Shown one piece after another: positions 15,716-24,392 of a stretch of 44,383 nt of DNA. The position numbers and the translations under genes are program-made. This stretch comes from CAYRJA01 sp964424455. GTDB lineage: Bacteria > Bacteroidota > Bacteroidia > Chitinophagales > UBA10324. Location: contig CAYRJA010000012.1 of NCBI GenBank assembly GCA_964424455.1, positions 1 through 44,383 on the forward strand. The letters run 5' to 3'. Under the pieces are notes generated by a model. It was not told the DNA's origin. It saw nothing but the letters and a program-made list of their open reading frames with translations, and made no database searches. Positions within the stretch are counted from its first letter, which is position 1; each line of letters opens with the position of its first letter.

Positions 15716-16369
15716 TTACTTTCCTACTATGACTTTTGCGTGACGAATGATTTTATCATTTAGATAATAACCCTTTTCGATTTCATCTATTATTTTTCCC
15801 GACATATCCGTATCCGGCGCTGGTATTTCTGTAATTGCATCATGCAATTCAGGGTTAAAGGGTTTGCCTATGCTTTCCATTTCTTTCAGCCCTCGTGATT
15901 CAAGTGTTGAATTTAGCTTGGTAAAAATCAGATTTATTCCCTCTTTCACAGCTTCCACATCTTTTGCCTGTTCCATTTGTTTAAGTGCCCGCCGAAAATC
16001 GTCTAAGACCGGAAGAAGGGAAGAAATAACATCCTGCCCTGCCGTACGGATAAGTTCAAGCCGTTCTTTTACATTCCTTCTTTTAAAATTTTCAAACTCT
16101 GCAGCGAGCCGCAGATATTTATCGTTCAACTCATTATTTTTTTCGTGCAACTCTTTAATTTCTTTCTTGTGTTTGTCTTTTTTACCAATACCGATTTTGC
16201 TTAATAATCCTTCTTCTTCGTCCTTTTCTTCCTTTTCCGAAATGTCGCCGCCTGCCTCTGCCCGGCTCTCTAATTCTAACTCCTTCATTATTTCTTCTGA
16301 CAAATTACTCCCTTCGTTAGATTCCGGATTAGTATCCGGTTGTTCTTTATTTAATTTTTCGTCCTTCAT
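15716..16369 (-). CDS. grpE: Nucleotide exchange factor GrpE
   Basis: A 217-residue DnaK nucleotide exchange factor. A long acidic, low-complexity N-terminus (about residues 1-65) leads into the dimer coiled coil (KEIKELHEKNNELNDKYLRLAAEFENFKRR, about 68-97) and the C-terminal beta domain with the family signature FNPELHDAI and GYYLNDKIIRHAKVIV. ATG start. First gene of the grpE-dnaJ pair. I see no CIRCE-type inverted repeat upstream; a TACATTTG -7 box lies 83 bases ahead of the start. Confidence 0.96.
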   Translation of the reverse strand: MKDEKLNKEQPDTNPESNEGSNLSEEIMKELELESRAEAGGDISEKEEKDEEEGLLSKIGIGKKDKHKKEIKELHEKNNELNDKYLRLAAEFENFKRRNVKERLELIRTAGQDVISSLLPVLDDFRRALKQMEQAKDVEAVKEGINLIFTKLNSTLESRGLKEMESIGKPFNPELHDAITEIPAPDTDMSGKIIDEIEKGYYLNDKIIRHAKVIVGK

Positions 16370-16451
16370 AGTGATATTTAAGAGTAGATTCAGAAGTCAA
16401 ATGACTTGCCATAGGAGAATTTCTGCCTATTTGTCTGAATCTTAAAGTGGG

Positions 16452-16459
16452 CAAATGTA
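16452..16459 (-). promoter_or_regulatory. Probable -7 box for grpE-dnaJ (TACATTTG)
   Basis: On the minus strand TACATTTG matches TAnnTTTG. Leader to the grpE ATG would be about 75 bases. A TTTG lies only 14 bases upstream, too close for a normal -33, so the upstream element is uncertain. Confidence 0.5.
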
Positions 16460-16843
16460 ATAATAATGAAAGGCAAAGAAAGTATCAGAATAACTAAGGT
16501 ACAGGGCTGAGATTAGTTCCGCGTTGTCACACCGGAACTTCTCCTGAAGTAGATTTACACTAAAATAATACTGTCACTTGCGACAGAGAAAAAAAATATT
16601 TGTGTTTTGATGTCAACCGAACAATAAATAGATGATTTAAAATTTCTGCAAATTATTTTCCCTCAGAATATTTAGACAGATGGGCGGAGTGGAAGTGACC
16701 GCCTCTGTTGCCGTTGGTATGCTATAAGGTTTAAGATGCCTACCTTCGTTCTCCGGTGATTTAATAAGAATAATAAGATATTAGTGAGCATGCAACTACT
16801 TATAGATATAATCATTACTTTCATATAATCTAAGTATTTCAAA

Positions 16844-16851
16844 TACATTTG
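16844..16851 (+). promoter_or_regulatory. Probable -7 box for the RCC1-repeat gene (TACATTTG)
   Basis: TACATTTG matches the Bacteroidota -7 consensus and ends 42 bases before the ATG at 16894. No -33 TTTG at the right distance. Confidence 0.5.
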
Positions 16852-16893
16852 TATTACAACTTTACAAAACATAATCCTTAGTAAATAGATGCT

Positions 16894-18288
16894 ATGAAAA
16901 AAATTGTCATCCTGTTTCAATTCCTGTTTGTTACAGTCAATAATCTTCCTGTATATGCACAAACTCTTGCTTGTGGAACCTCTTTTACGCTTGCACTATG
17001 TGAAGACAGTACTTTAATTGCGTGGGGAAGAAATCTGAACGGGCAACTTGGCGATGGGAGTAATTTCCCCTATAGCTATACTCCTGTAATAGTAATCGGT
17101 ATTTCTGGAGTAGTTGCTATTGCGTGTGGGGATGAGCATTCACTCGCTATAAAAGGTGATGGTACTGTATGGGCTTGGGGTGCAAATTTCGCCGGCCAGC
17201 TTGGCAATGGCAGCAACAACAAAAGTAATATTCCGGTACAAGTGGCGGGACTTAACAATATTGTTGCTGTTGCCGGAGGCGGTAGTCATTCGCTTGCTTT
17301 GAAAAATGATTCTACTGTTTGGGCATGGGGCGCCGGGTACAGCGGTGCTCTTGGAAATGGAAGTTACAATTCAAGCAATATGCCCGTTCAAACAAGCGGA
17401 CTTACAAAAGTGATTGCTGTTGCCGCCGGCACTGATCATTCTTTGGCTCTTACCAGCGATGGGAAGATCTGGGCATGGGGCGCAAATGATTTAGGACAAC
17501 TCGGAAATGGAAGCACCTCCAAAAACAATATTCCTGTTAAGGTAGATTTCTTGTCTGGTGTAACAACCATTGCGGCTTCTGATCTTTATTCGATAGCGCT
17601 TTTAAACGACAATACTGTTTGGAACTGGGGTATCAATTCATCCGGTCAACTCGGAACCGGCAGCACTTCGTACAGCAGCACTATTCCGGTAAAGGTTACA
17701 GGGCTTAGTGGTATAAAAACCATTGCCGCAGGATACAGCAACAGTCATGTTCAGAAAAGCGATGGAACTGTTTGGGCATGGGGGGTAAATTCAAATGGTC
17801 AATTGGGAAATGGCAGCACTAAAGATACAAGCTCCGCTATAAAAATTGATTTAATATCCAATGTGGCTTCACTTGTAAAAGGCGGTAGTCATACTATAAT
17901 TAAAAAGAACAATGGTACCCTCTGGGGCTGGGGAGATAATAGCGAAGGTCAATTGGGAACGGGAGATAATACAGCGCGAATTCTGCCTGTTCAGATTACA
18001 GGTATCTGCTCTACAACTACTGCATCAAACAAAATCCATTTCAGTAAAGATGTTATGGTATTCCCCAATCCTACGGAGGGAATGATAACCGTTAAATATA
18101 ATATGGCAGAAGAAAATGAAATAAGTTTTAGTATTTATAACCTGCTTGGAGAAAAGGTTTTCTTCGCTTATGTCATCAAGAATAACACAAGCATTAAACT
18201 GGATCTTCCCCCCGGGATATATATTTATCAGCTAATAGAAAACGAAAAAAATATTTTTCACAGTAAACTGACGATTCTTAAAAAATAA
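16894..18288 (+). CDS. Secreted RCC1-repeat beta-propeller with T9SS sorting domain
   Basis: A 464-residue exported protein. A signal peptide ending near PVYAQ (residue 23) is followed by seven RCC1 repeats of about 50 residues, each with a WGxNxxGQLGxG-type turn (AWGRNLNGQLGDG, AWGANFAGQLGNG, AWGAGYSGALGNG, AWGANDLGQLGNG, NWGINSSGQLGTG, AWGVNSNGQLGNG, GWGDNSEGQLGTG). Seven repeats would close one complete seven-bladed propeller. The last 80 residues (DVMVFPNPTEGMITV ... GIYIYQLIENEKN) are a T9SS type A sorting domain. A surface binding or recognition role is likely; the partner is unknown. ATG start. It stands alone, divergent from grpE. Confidence 0.88.
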   Translation: MKKIVILFQFLFVTVNNLPVYAQTLACGTSFTLALCEDSTLIAWGRNLNGQLGDGSNFPYSYTPVIVIGISGVVAIACGDEHSLAIKGDGTVWAWGANFAGQLGNGSNNKSNIPVQVAGLNNIVAVAGGGSHSLALKNDSTVWAWGAGYSGALGNGSYNSSNMPVQTSGLTKVIAVAAGTDHSLALTSDGKIWAWGANDLGQLGNGSTSKNNIPVKVDFLSGVTTIAASDLYSIALLNDNTVWNWGINSSGQLGTGSTSYSSTIPVKVTGLSGIKTIAAGYSNSHVQKSDGTVWAWGVNSNGQLGNGSTKDTSSAIKIDLISNVASLVKGGSHTIIKKNNGTLWGWGDNSEGQLGTGDNTARILPVQITGICSTTTASNKIHFSKDVMVFPNPTEGMITVKYNMAEENEISFSIYNLLGEKVFFAYVIKNNTSIKLDLPPGIYIYQLIENEKNIFHSKLTILKK

Positions 18289-18448
18289 AATCCTGGTGCC
18301 TTCAATATGAAGCAAAATAGATAAACCGATAACGGACCACTATTCATCTCGTCTCACTATTCTACTTTGTATTCATCTTTACAAATCCGGTCGGCAACAG
18401 AAGAAAAAAACTATTCCTGTAATTTACCTTCGCTTGATTAAAGACAAA

Positions 18449-18480
18449 TTGAACATTCTGCATTCCATTTTTAATCTTTG
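18449..18480 (+). promoter_or_regulatory. Probable dapA promoter
   Basis: TTG (18449-18451), a spacer of 21 bases, then AATCTTTG (18473-18480), one mismatch to TAnnTTTG. The dapA ATG follows 20 bases later. Placement and spacing fit a Bacteroidota promoter. Confidence 0.5.
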
Positions 18481-18499
18481 CGTTTTAAAATAATCTGTA

Positions 18500-19384
18500 A
18501 TGAAAAAACAACTTACCGGAACCGGAGTGGCAATTGTAACACCTTTCACTAAGGAGGGAAATGTAGATTACAAATCGCTGGGAAAAATCATTCATCATAT
18601 CATTGATGGCGGATGTGATTATATTGTTTCACTTGGCACTACGGGCGAATCGGTTACCCTTACAAAAGAAGAAAAGAAAGAAGTCCTTTCTTTTACAAGA
18701 AAAACAGTTGCCGGAAAGGCGGGTTTGGTTGCCGGAATAGGCGGGAACAATACCGCCGATATTCTGAAACAGTTGGCAGAGTTTGATGCAAAAGGGTTTG
18801 ATGCCATTCTTTCTGTTAGTCCGTATTACAATAAGCCCACTCAGGAGGGAATATACCAACACTATATGCAACTTGCTGAAGTAAGTCCGCTGCCGATAAT
18901 TATTTACAATGTCCCGGGAAGAACTTCTTCTAACATTACAGCAGAAACTACTTTGCGGCTGGCAAAGGCAAGTAAGAAATTTGCAGGAGTTAAAGAAGCA
19001 TCCGGCAATCTTCAGCAAATGATGCACATTGTAAGGGATAAACCTAAAGATTTTTTAGTGATTTCAGGCGATGATCCGCTTACGCTTCCCGGTATTTCTT
19101 TTGGAATGCAGGGAGTAATTTCTGTGGTTGCCAATGCTTATCCTAAGGAAACTTCTTCTATGGTAAATGCAGCGCTGAAAGGAAACTTTGATAAAGCTGC
19201 TGAAATTCATCTGCGGTTACTGGATATTACAGAGATGATGTTTGCCGAAGGAAACCCTGCCGGAGTAAAATCAGTGTTACACCAGCTTGGCTTGTGCGAA
19301 AATGTTGTGCGGCTTCCGCTTGTTACAGTTTCAAATACTTTGAGTGACAGGATAAAAAAGGAAATGAAGAGTCTGACTAAGTAA
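18500..19384 (+). CDS. dapA: 4-hydroxy-tetrahydrodipicolinate synthase
   Basis: A 294-residue class I aldolase that condenses pyruvate with aspartate semialdehyde, the first step to lysine and diaminopimelate. Marks are LGTTGESVTLTKEE (about residues 42-55), YYNKPTQEGIYQHY (about 108-121), the catalytic Tyr in YNVPGRTSSN (about 135), the Schiff-base Lys in FAGVKEASGN (about 163) and GVISVVANAYP. Length is normal. ATG start. It converges with the sugar-transferase gene with only two bases between the stop codons, so no separate terminator is present. Confidence 0.96.
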   Translation: MKKQLTGTGVAIVTPFTKEGNVDYKSLGKIIHHIIDGGCDYIVSLGTTGESVTLTKEEKKEVLSFTRKTVAGKAGLVAGIGGNNTADILKQLAEFDAKGFDAILSVSPYYNKPTQEGIYQHYMQLAEVSPLPIIIYNVPGRTSSNITAETTLRLAKASKKFAGVKEASGNLQQMMHIVRDKPKDFLVISGDDPLTLPGISFGMQGVISVVANAYPKETSSMVNAALKGNFDKAAEIHLRLLDITEMMFAEGNPAGVKSVLHQLGLCENVVRLPLVTVSNTLSDRIKKEMKSLTK

Positions 19385-19386
19385 TT

Positions 19387-20805
19387 TTATTTCCCTCTTC
19401 CCTGCAAGATAGTTCTGATAGTATAAAGCAGTATTTTTAAATCAAGCATCAGCGACATGTTTTCAATGTAAAGTAAGTCGTATTTCATTCGGACAATCAT
19501 CTCGTCCACATTTTGTGCGTATCCGAACTTTACCATTCCCCATGAAGTGATGCCTGGCTTGGCTCGCTGCACATGAATGTAATCAGGCGCTTTGGAAATT
19601 ATCCGGTCAATGAAGAACTGACGTTCCGGGCGGGGTCCGACTAATGACATTTCGCCCCACAATACATTTACAAATTGCGGCAGTTCATCTAACCGCCATT
19701 TGCGCATTATCCTACCGAAAGAAGTAATCCTGAAATCATTTTGACGGGATAACAATGGACCTTCCTTCTCTGCATTTTCACACATTGAGCGGAACTTGTA
19801 TATCGTGAAAGATTTACCGTATAAACCAATTCGTTCCTGTTTGTAAAATATTTTTCCCTTTGAAGTCAGTTTCACTCCGATAGCGCATATCAGATAAACC
19901 GGAGAAAGGAAAACAAGTACAAATACAGAAACGAAAACATCCATCAGCCGCTTAAGATTGTATTGCCACTGCGATGTCAGTTGCGGATAGATTTCGATAA
20001 ACACCGCGCCCAGCAGATGATTCATTTTTACAGAGCCGGCAATAATATCATAGGTATCAGGAATCAGTTTGATAATCACATTATGAATCAACAGTTGATT
20101 AATGACCGTACTAAGCCGCGGGTGTTCTGATGTTTCAATTGCAACAATCACTTCTTCCACTTCATAATTCTTAATGACTTCCTGAATGGAATCAACCTTA
20201 CCGAGTTTGGAAATGTATTCACTCAAGCCATTGGTACTGTTACCGTTTGTGTCAATAAAACCAACAAACTGATATCCAAGCGAATGATTTTTTGATAATT
20301 CAAGATAGATATCTACCGCCCGTTTATTTCCGCCGAGAATAAGTGTTTTAAACCCAACTTTACCTGAAAGAATGTTTCGCTTTGCATAATTCAACACTAT
20401 CATTCTGAATAAAGCAGTAAGCAGAAATTGTCCCAGCAATAAAGCAGCCACCGACTTATAAAATGCACTATAATTTTCTACGCGGTCATCAATCAACACG
20501 GTAAAAAACAGAATCAATACACCGGAAGCTGTTACTAAAAATGTTTTAGCTACTTCACTCAGTCGCGACTTGCGGTAGATGGTAGTATAAAATCCAAGCA
20601 GATAATACAGGAGTACCCAGCAAACCGGGATTATAATTATACCACGAACAAACTGCTGGTCGCCAATAAAGTGATTGTAATCTCCAATATTAAAATGCTC
20701 AAGGTAAATTTTCCGGTAAAAGAAGAATGCTGTCCATCCAATTAGTGTGCTGAGATAATCAGCAAGGATGTAGAGAATTATTCCGATCCGGATATGCTTT
20801 TTCAT
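19387..20805 (-). CDS. Exopolysaccharide polyprenyl glycosylphosphotransferase (WcaJ/WbaP type)
   Basis: A 472-residue inner-membrane enzyme that would transfer a sugar phosphate to undecaprenyl phosphate, starting a polysaccharide repeat unit. The N-terminal third has about four membrane segments. A nucleotide-binding-like CoA-binding domain follows (TLILGGNKRAVDIYLEL near residue 155), then another membrane segment (VFVSVFVLVFLSPVYLICAIG, about 290-310). The C-terminal catalytic domain carries KFRSMCENAEKEGP, RKWRLDELPQFVNVLWGEMS and LVGPRPE. The final gene of a minus-strand trio, four bases after the lipoprotein gene. The sugar cannot be told from sequence. Confidence 0.92.
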   Translation of the reverse strand: MKKHIRIGIILYILADYLSTLIGWTAFFFYRKIYLEHFNIGDYNHFIGDQQFVRGIIIIPVCWVLLYYLLGFYTTIYRKSRLSEVAKTFLVTASGVLILFFTVLIDDRVENYSAFYKSVAALLLGQFLLTALFRMIVLNYAKRNILSGKVGFKTLILGGNKRAVDIYLELSKNHSLGYQFVGFIDTNGNSTNGLSEYISKLGKVDSIQEVIKNYEVEEVIVAIETSEHPRLSTVINQLLIHNVIIKLIPDTYDIIAGSVKMNHLLGAVFIEIYPQLTSQWQYNLKRLMDVFVSVFVLVFLSPVYLICAIGVKLTSKGKIFYKQERIGLYGKSFTIYKFRSMCENAEKEGPLLSRQNDFRITSFGRIMRKWRLDELPQFVNVLWGEMSLVGPRPERQFFIDRIISKAPDYIHVQRAKPGITSWGMVKFGYAQNVDEMIVRMKYDLLYIENMSLMLDLKILLYTIRTILQGRGK

Positions 20806-20809
20806 TTAC

Positions 20810-21757
20810 TTAGAAAGTGACAAGTTTAATATTATCCAAGTAAATAGTTCCTTCATTTTTGTCGCGGGGCAGCACAGCATAAATCATAATTCTGTACTCT
20901 CCGCTACCAAAGAATTTTATAGCGTCTGTCAGATTAAGATATAGTTTGTTCCATTCACTTTTCGGGTTGATTATCCAGTTGTATAAAGTGTTATCACCCG
21001 AAGGCTTGTTGATGCCCACCTCAAACGGGATATCTCCTTTGTAATTTATCTCTATGTATGCCGGCTCCTGATTAGATAAGTTGTAGGTAAATTGTGTGAC
21101 ACCTTCATATTCTCCGTGAGTAGTATCTACAAATATTTTTCCTGATCCTGTACCTTCAAAAACTTCTGAAGTGTTTTTTGTTACAATCATATTTGTATCT
21201 CCCGAAAGTTTTACAAAGACCCGACCTAACTCAAAATCTTCTATGAAACAAAATCTTGTAGAGGGGCGGTATTCAAAAACCGGATGAATATTGTAAATCT
21301 GTTTAGGTACCAGATTCAATGAAAAAGTATCAGGATAATAAAACGGATAGATAGCATGTGATTCAGCAGCGCCATTATCAAGTATGCCGGCGCTCACTGT
21401 AAATTTTTTTATGCCTTCTCCCATTATTGGGATTCGTTTAGGCACTTCAAACACCCCTTTGTCTTCATCTCCAATATATACCCATACTTCTTTTATCTTT
21501 TGAGAAGCGCTCCCCTGTCCGCTACGCACCTGTAAGCCTACAGAATCAATTTGCAGATAAGCGGGAATAGGTTCAGCAGGATTAATCAGGTTGCAACTGA
21601 AAAGAAAACCAAGGAAAGGAAAGGAAATAATTATCGTCCATCTCCGAACTTCACTGTTCCATACACACCCAATTGTTTTGAATATGCCGCAGGATATTTC
21701 CTTTCTATGGGTTGTGAAGTAGGGGGTTTTGTTAAAAAATAATCTCAAATCAATCAA
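20810..21757 (-). CDS. Putative lipoprotein of unknown function
   Basis: A 315-residue protein I do not recognise. A hydrophobic stretch ends in a lipobox LFSC with Cys at residue 55, preceded by Arg-Arg, so it is probably an outer-membrane or periplasmic lipoprotein. The 40 residues before the hydrophobic stretch are unusually long for a signal peptide; no ATG, GTG or TTG lies in frame between residue 5 and the hydrophobic core, so either the leader is real or a rare start is used. The mature part looks beta-rich, with a C-terminal region (about 170-315) resembling a carbohydrate-binding jelly roll (FCFIEDFELG ... GTIYLDNIKLV). Between the oxidoreductase and sugar-transferase genes, so a surface-polysaccharide link is possible. 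Confidence 0.65.
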   Translation of the reverse strand: MIDLRLFFNKTPYFTTHRKEISCGIFKTIGCVWNSEVRRWTIIISFPFLGFLFSCNLINPAEPIPAYLQIDSVGLQVRSGQGSASQKIKEVWVYIGDEDKGVFEVPKRIPIMGEGIKKFTVSAGILDNGAAESHAIYPFYYPDTFSLNLVPKQIYNIHPVFEYRPSTRFCFIEDFELGRVFVKLSGDTNMIVTKNTSEVFEGTGSGKIFVDTTHGEYEGVTQFTYNLSNQEPAYIEINYKGDIPFEVGINKPSGDNTLYNWIINPKSEWNKLYLNLTDAIKFFGSGEYRIMIYAVLPRDKNEGTIYLDNIKLVTF

Positions 21758-21785
21758 TTAACAGGTGAATAACTTGCAGTATAAA

Positions 21786-22778
21786 TTATTTATTGTGTAA
21801 CAGCAGATTCTTTTCTATCTCATCCATAATGCGGTGTGCCACTTCCATTGCATCATACCCATCCTGCAATGTAACAGGAGGTTGTTTGTTTTGCATAACA
21901 GATTCGAGAAATAATTCCAATTCCATTTTTATTGAGTTCACAGGAAAAATCTCTGGACGGTGAAAGTTGATGACTTTGGGCGGAGCATTGGTTCCCAGAT
22001 TCAGTTCAAGTGAAAAGGGATTGTTTGCATCACGCTTGTCTGCCAGTTGTATAACCTCTGCTTTCTTTTCTAAGAAATCTACGCTGATATATTCATCTTT
22101 CTGAAACATACGGAGTTTGCGCATTTGTTTCAGTGAAATCCGGCTTGCCGTAATATTTGCCACACATCCGTTTTCAAATTCAATTCGTGCATTGGCAATG
22201 TCCGGCGACGAACTGATTACCGCCACTCCGCTGGCTGTTACACTTTTTATTTTTGATTTTACCACATGAAGAATCACATCCAAATCATGAATCATCAAAT
22301 CGAGCACTACCGGAACGTCTGTCCCGCGCGGATTGAACTGCGCCAGCCGATGCACTTCAATAAACATAGGGTTCAGCTTCTCATGTTGCACAGCAAGAAA
22401 TGCCGGATTGAACCGCTCTACATGACCTACCATTCCTTTTACACCAGCTTTGTTTACCAATTCCAGTAATTTTTTTCCTTCTTCTAATGTATTGGTAAGC
22501 GGCTTTTCAATAAAAATATGCTTACCCTTACCTACTGCCTTCTCTGCACATTCAAAATGAGAAAGCGTAGGTGTTACAATATCTATTGCTTCTGATTCAT
22601 TCAGCAGCATATCTATATCGCTGAAACGCTTTACACCCAGTTCATCCTCTGCCTTCTTAGCATTTGCATCATCCGGATCATAAAAGCCGATAAGTTGAAA
22701 TTCTTTTATTTCCTTCAGTAATTTCAGATGGATTCTTCCAAGATGTCCTGCACCCAGCACTCCGATTTTGAGCATCAT
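21786..22778 (-). CDS. Gfo/Idh/MocA family oxidoreductase
   Basis: A 330-residue NAD(P)-dependent sugar or sugar-nucleotide dehydrogenase. The N-terminal Rossmann fold has GVLGAGHLGRIHLKLL (residues 6-21); the family EKP motif is IFIEKPLTNT (Lys near 95); the catalytic-site DLMIHDLDVILHV lies near 158-170. The start is one of two adjacent ATG codons. It is the first gene of a minus-strand trio with a lipoprotein and an initiating sugar transferase, 28 bases before the lipoprotein gene. A TATTTTTG box lies 17 bases upstream. The substrate is unknown; UDP-sugar oxidation is a reasonable guess from context. Confidence 0.88.
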   Translation of the reverse strand: MMLKIGVLGAGHLGRIHLKLLKEIKEFQLIGFYDPDDANAKKAEDELGVKRFSDIDMLLNESEAIDIVTPTLSHFECAEKAVGKGKHIFIEKPLTNTLEEGKKLLELVNKAGVKGMVGHVERFNPAFLAVQHEKLNPMFIEVHRLAQFNPRGTDVPVVLDLMIHDLDVILHVVKSKIKSVTASGVAVISSSPDIANARIEFENGCVANITASRISLKQMRKLRMFQKDEYISVDFLEKKAEVIQLADKRDANNPFSLELNLGTNAPPKVINFHRPEIFPVNSIKMELELFLESVMQNKQPPVTLQDGYDAMEVAHRIMDEIEKNLLLHNK

Positions 22779-22795
22779 TATTTTTTAAAGGAAAG

Positions 22796-22803
22796 CAAAA
22801 ATA
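22796..22803 (-). promoter_or_regulatory. Probable -7 box for the oxidoreductase operon (TATTTTTG)
   Basis: On the minus strand TATTTTTG matches TAnnTTTG, ending 17 bases before the ATG at 22778. No clear -33 TTTG. Confidence 0.5.
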
Positions 22804-22980
22804 GAAAAGCAGCAAGATTATTTTTGATAAAACTTAAGCGGCTTTTTGGTTCTTCCTCATTCATTCAACATCTGTGATAAGGATAAGTCCCTGTTGTTCG
22901 TTCCTATATATAGATAAACGAAATTGCGAAATCTTCGCTTAGAGGAGGATTAACTATCATGTTTAACACCAAACTCTTTT

Positions 22981-22988
22981 TACTTTTG
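22981..22988 (+). promoter_or_regulatory. Possible -7 box immediately ahead of mtaB (TACTTTTG)
   Basis: TACTTTTG matches TAnnTTTG but ends only six bases before the ATG at 22995, which would give an almost leaderless mRNA. It lies inside the longer reading frame that begins at 22959 behind an AGGAGG. The two signals conflict. Confidence 0.35.
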
Positions 22989-22994
22989 CCCGTC

Positions 22995-24392
22995 ATGTCT
23001 TCAGAAAACAGAACAGTTGCTTTTCATACGCTTGGCTGTAAGCTTAACTATGCAGAAACATCCACCATTGCCCGCAAGATGGAGCAGGAAGGATTTCGTA
23101 AAGTTGACTTTACCGATGCTGCTGACATCTATGTGATAAATACCTGCTCTGTTACTGAAAGCGCAGATAAAGAATGTCGCACGATTGTTCGCCGTGCATT
23201 GCGTAATTCTCCGGATGCAAAAGTCGTGGTCATCGGTTGTTATGCTCAGTTAAAGCCGGAAGAGATAGTAAAAATTGAAGGCGTGGATTTAGTGTTGGGG
23301 GCGAATGAAAAATTCAATGTGGCACATTTTGTAAACCAACTTCCTGCGGATAGCAATAAAAAAGCAAGCGCTTTTTATTCCTGTGATATCAATGATGTAA
23401 ACTTCTTTCAAAGCAGCTATTCTTTTGGCGAACGTACACGTGCATTTCTTAAAGTGCAGGATGGTTGCGATTACTCCTGTACTTACTGTACCATTCCTCA
23501 GGCAAGAGGAAAAAGCAGAAGTGATTCTGTAACACATGTAGTAAAACAGGCAGAAGAACTTGCTTCACTTGGTGTAAAAGAAATTGTTCTTACAGGAGTA
23601 AATATTGGCGATTTTGGTATTGTACCGATTAATCAATCACCAGCGACGGAAGCCGGAGTGAATGAAAACTCACTGTTACACTCACGACAGGAGACTTTTT
23701 TCGATTTAATAAAAGCACTGGATGAAGTGGAGGGTATTGAGCGTTTTCGCATTTCTTCAATCGAACCCAATCTATTAAAGAATGAAATAATTGAATGGGT
23801 AGCTCAGTCGAAACGGTTTATGCCGCATTTTCATATTCCGTTACAATCAGGTTCTGATGAAATATTAAAACGGATGAAGCGCCGCTACCTCAGCAATCTG
23901 TATAAAGACAGAGTAGCAAAGATAAAATCGCTGATACCGCATTGTTGTATCGGTGTGGATGTGATTGTCGGGTTTCCGGGTGAAACAGATGAGCGCTTCA
24001 AAGAGACTTACCGATTCATCAATGATTTGGATGTCAGCTATCTTCATGTGTTTACTTATTCGGAAAGGGGAAACACTGAGGCAGCCATAATGGAAGGAGT
24101 TGTTCCTCTGAATATCCGCCATGAACGGAATAAGATGCTTCGTATTCTCTCGGAAAAGAAACGAAATGCTTTTTACAGAAAACATATCGGTGAAACGCGA
24201 AGTATTCTGTTTGAAACAGAAATAAATGACGGGATGATTGACGGATACACTGATAATTATATTAAAGTGAAAGTTCCTTTTTCATCTCAACTTACCGGAC
24301 AAACTGCAAAATGTAAACTTCAAAGTGTAAGCGATGGAGAAGTTGCCGGTGTACCTGAAGTTTATTCTCAACCAACCACTGTTACACATTAA
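22995..24392 (+). CDS. mtaB: tRNA (t6A37) methylthiotransferase MtaB
   Basis: A radical-SAM enzyme of about 465 residues that turns t6A37 into ms2t6A37 in tRNAs reading ANN codons. The N-terminal UPF0004 domain has its three cluster cysteines in TLGCKLNYAE, NTCSVTESAD and VIGCYAQL. The radical-SAM CxxxCxxC is GCDYSCTYCTIPQARGKSRS. A C-terminal TRAM domain (about the last 65 residues) binds tRNA. I chose the ATG at 22995 because family members begin a few residues before VAFHTLGCK. The frame is open from an ATG at 22959, preceded by AGGAGG at 22943-22948, which would add 12 residues; this alternative cannot be excluded. Stop codon abuts the lgt start. Confidence 0.93.
   Translation: MSSENRTVAFHTLGCKLNYAETSTIARKMEQEGFRKVDFTDAADIYVINTCSVTESADKECRTIVRRALRNSPDAKVVVIGCYAQLKPEEIVKIEGVDLVLGANEKFNVAHFVNQLPADSNKKASAFYSCDINDVNFFQSSYSFGERTRAFLKVQDGCDYSCTYCTIPQARGKSRSDSVTHVVKQAEELASLGVKEIVLTGVNIGDFGIVPINQSPATEAGVNENSLLHSRQETFFDLIKALDEVEGIERFRISSIEPNLLKNEIIEWVAQSKRFMPHFHIPLQSGSDEILKRMKRRYLSNLYKDRVAKIKSLIPHCCIGVDVIVGFPGETDERFKETYRFINDLDVSYLHVFTYSERGNTEAAIMEGVVPLNIRHERNKMLRILSEKKRNAFYRKHIGETRSILFETEINDGMIDGYTDNYIKVKVPFSSQLTGQTAKCKLQSVSDGEVAGVPEVYSQPTTVTH

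Larger units (their letters stand above)
16370..16893. other. Divergent intergenic region between grpE and the RCC1 gene
   Basis: A 524-base region with no convincing gene. It holds the likely grpE -7 box at 16452-16459, a small hairpin CTGTC/GACAG at 16571-16586 followed by an A-run, and the likely RCC1 gene -7 box at 16844-16851. A minus-strand reading frame at 16672-16962 has no family signature and overlaps the RCC1 start; I consider it spurious. No CIRCE element and no sigma-32-type promoter was recognised. Confidence 0.6.

Noticed and set aside
16370..16893. CIRCE or heat-shock operator ahead of grpE
   Set aside because: No TTAGCACTC-N9-GAGTGCTAA-type repeat is present; only a short 5-base stem.
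16672..16962. Minus-strand open frame between grpE and the RCC1 gene
   Set aside because: No family pattern, odd composition, and overlap with the RCC1 gene start and signal peptide.
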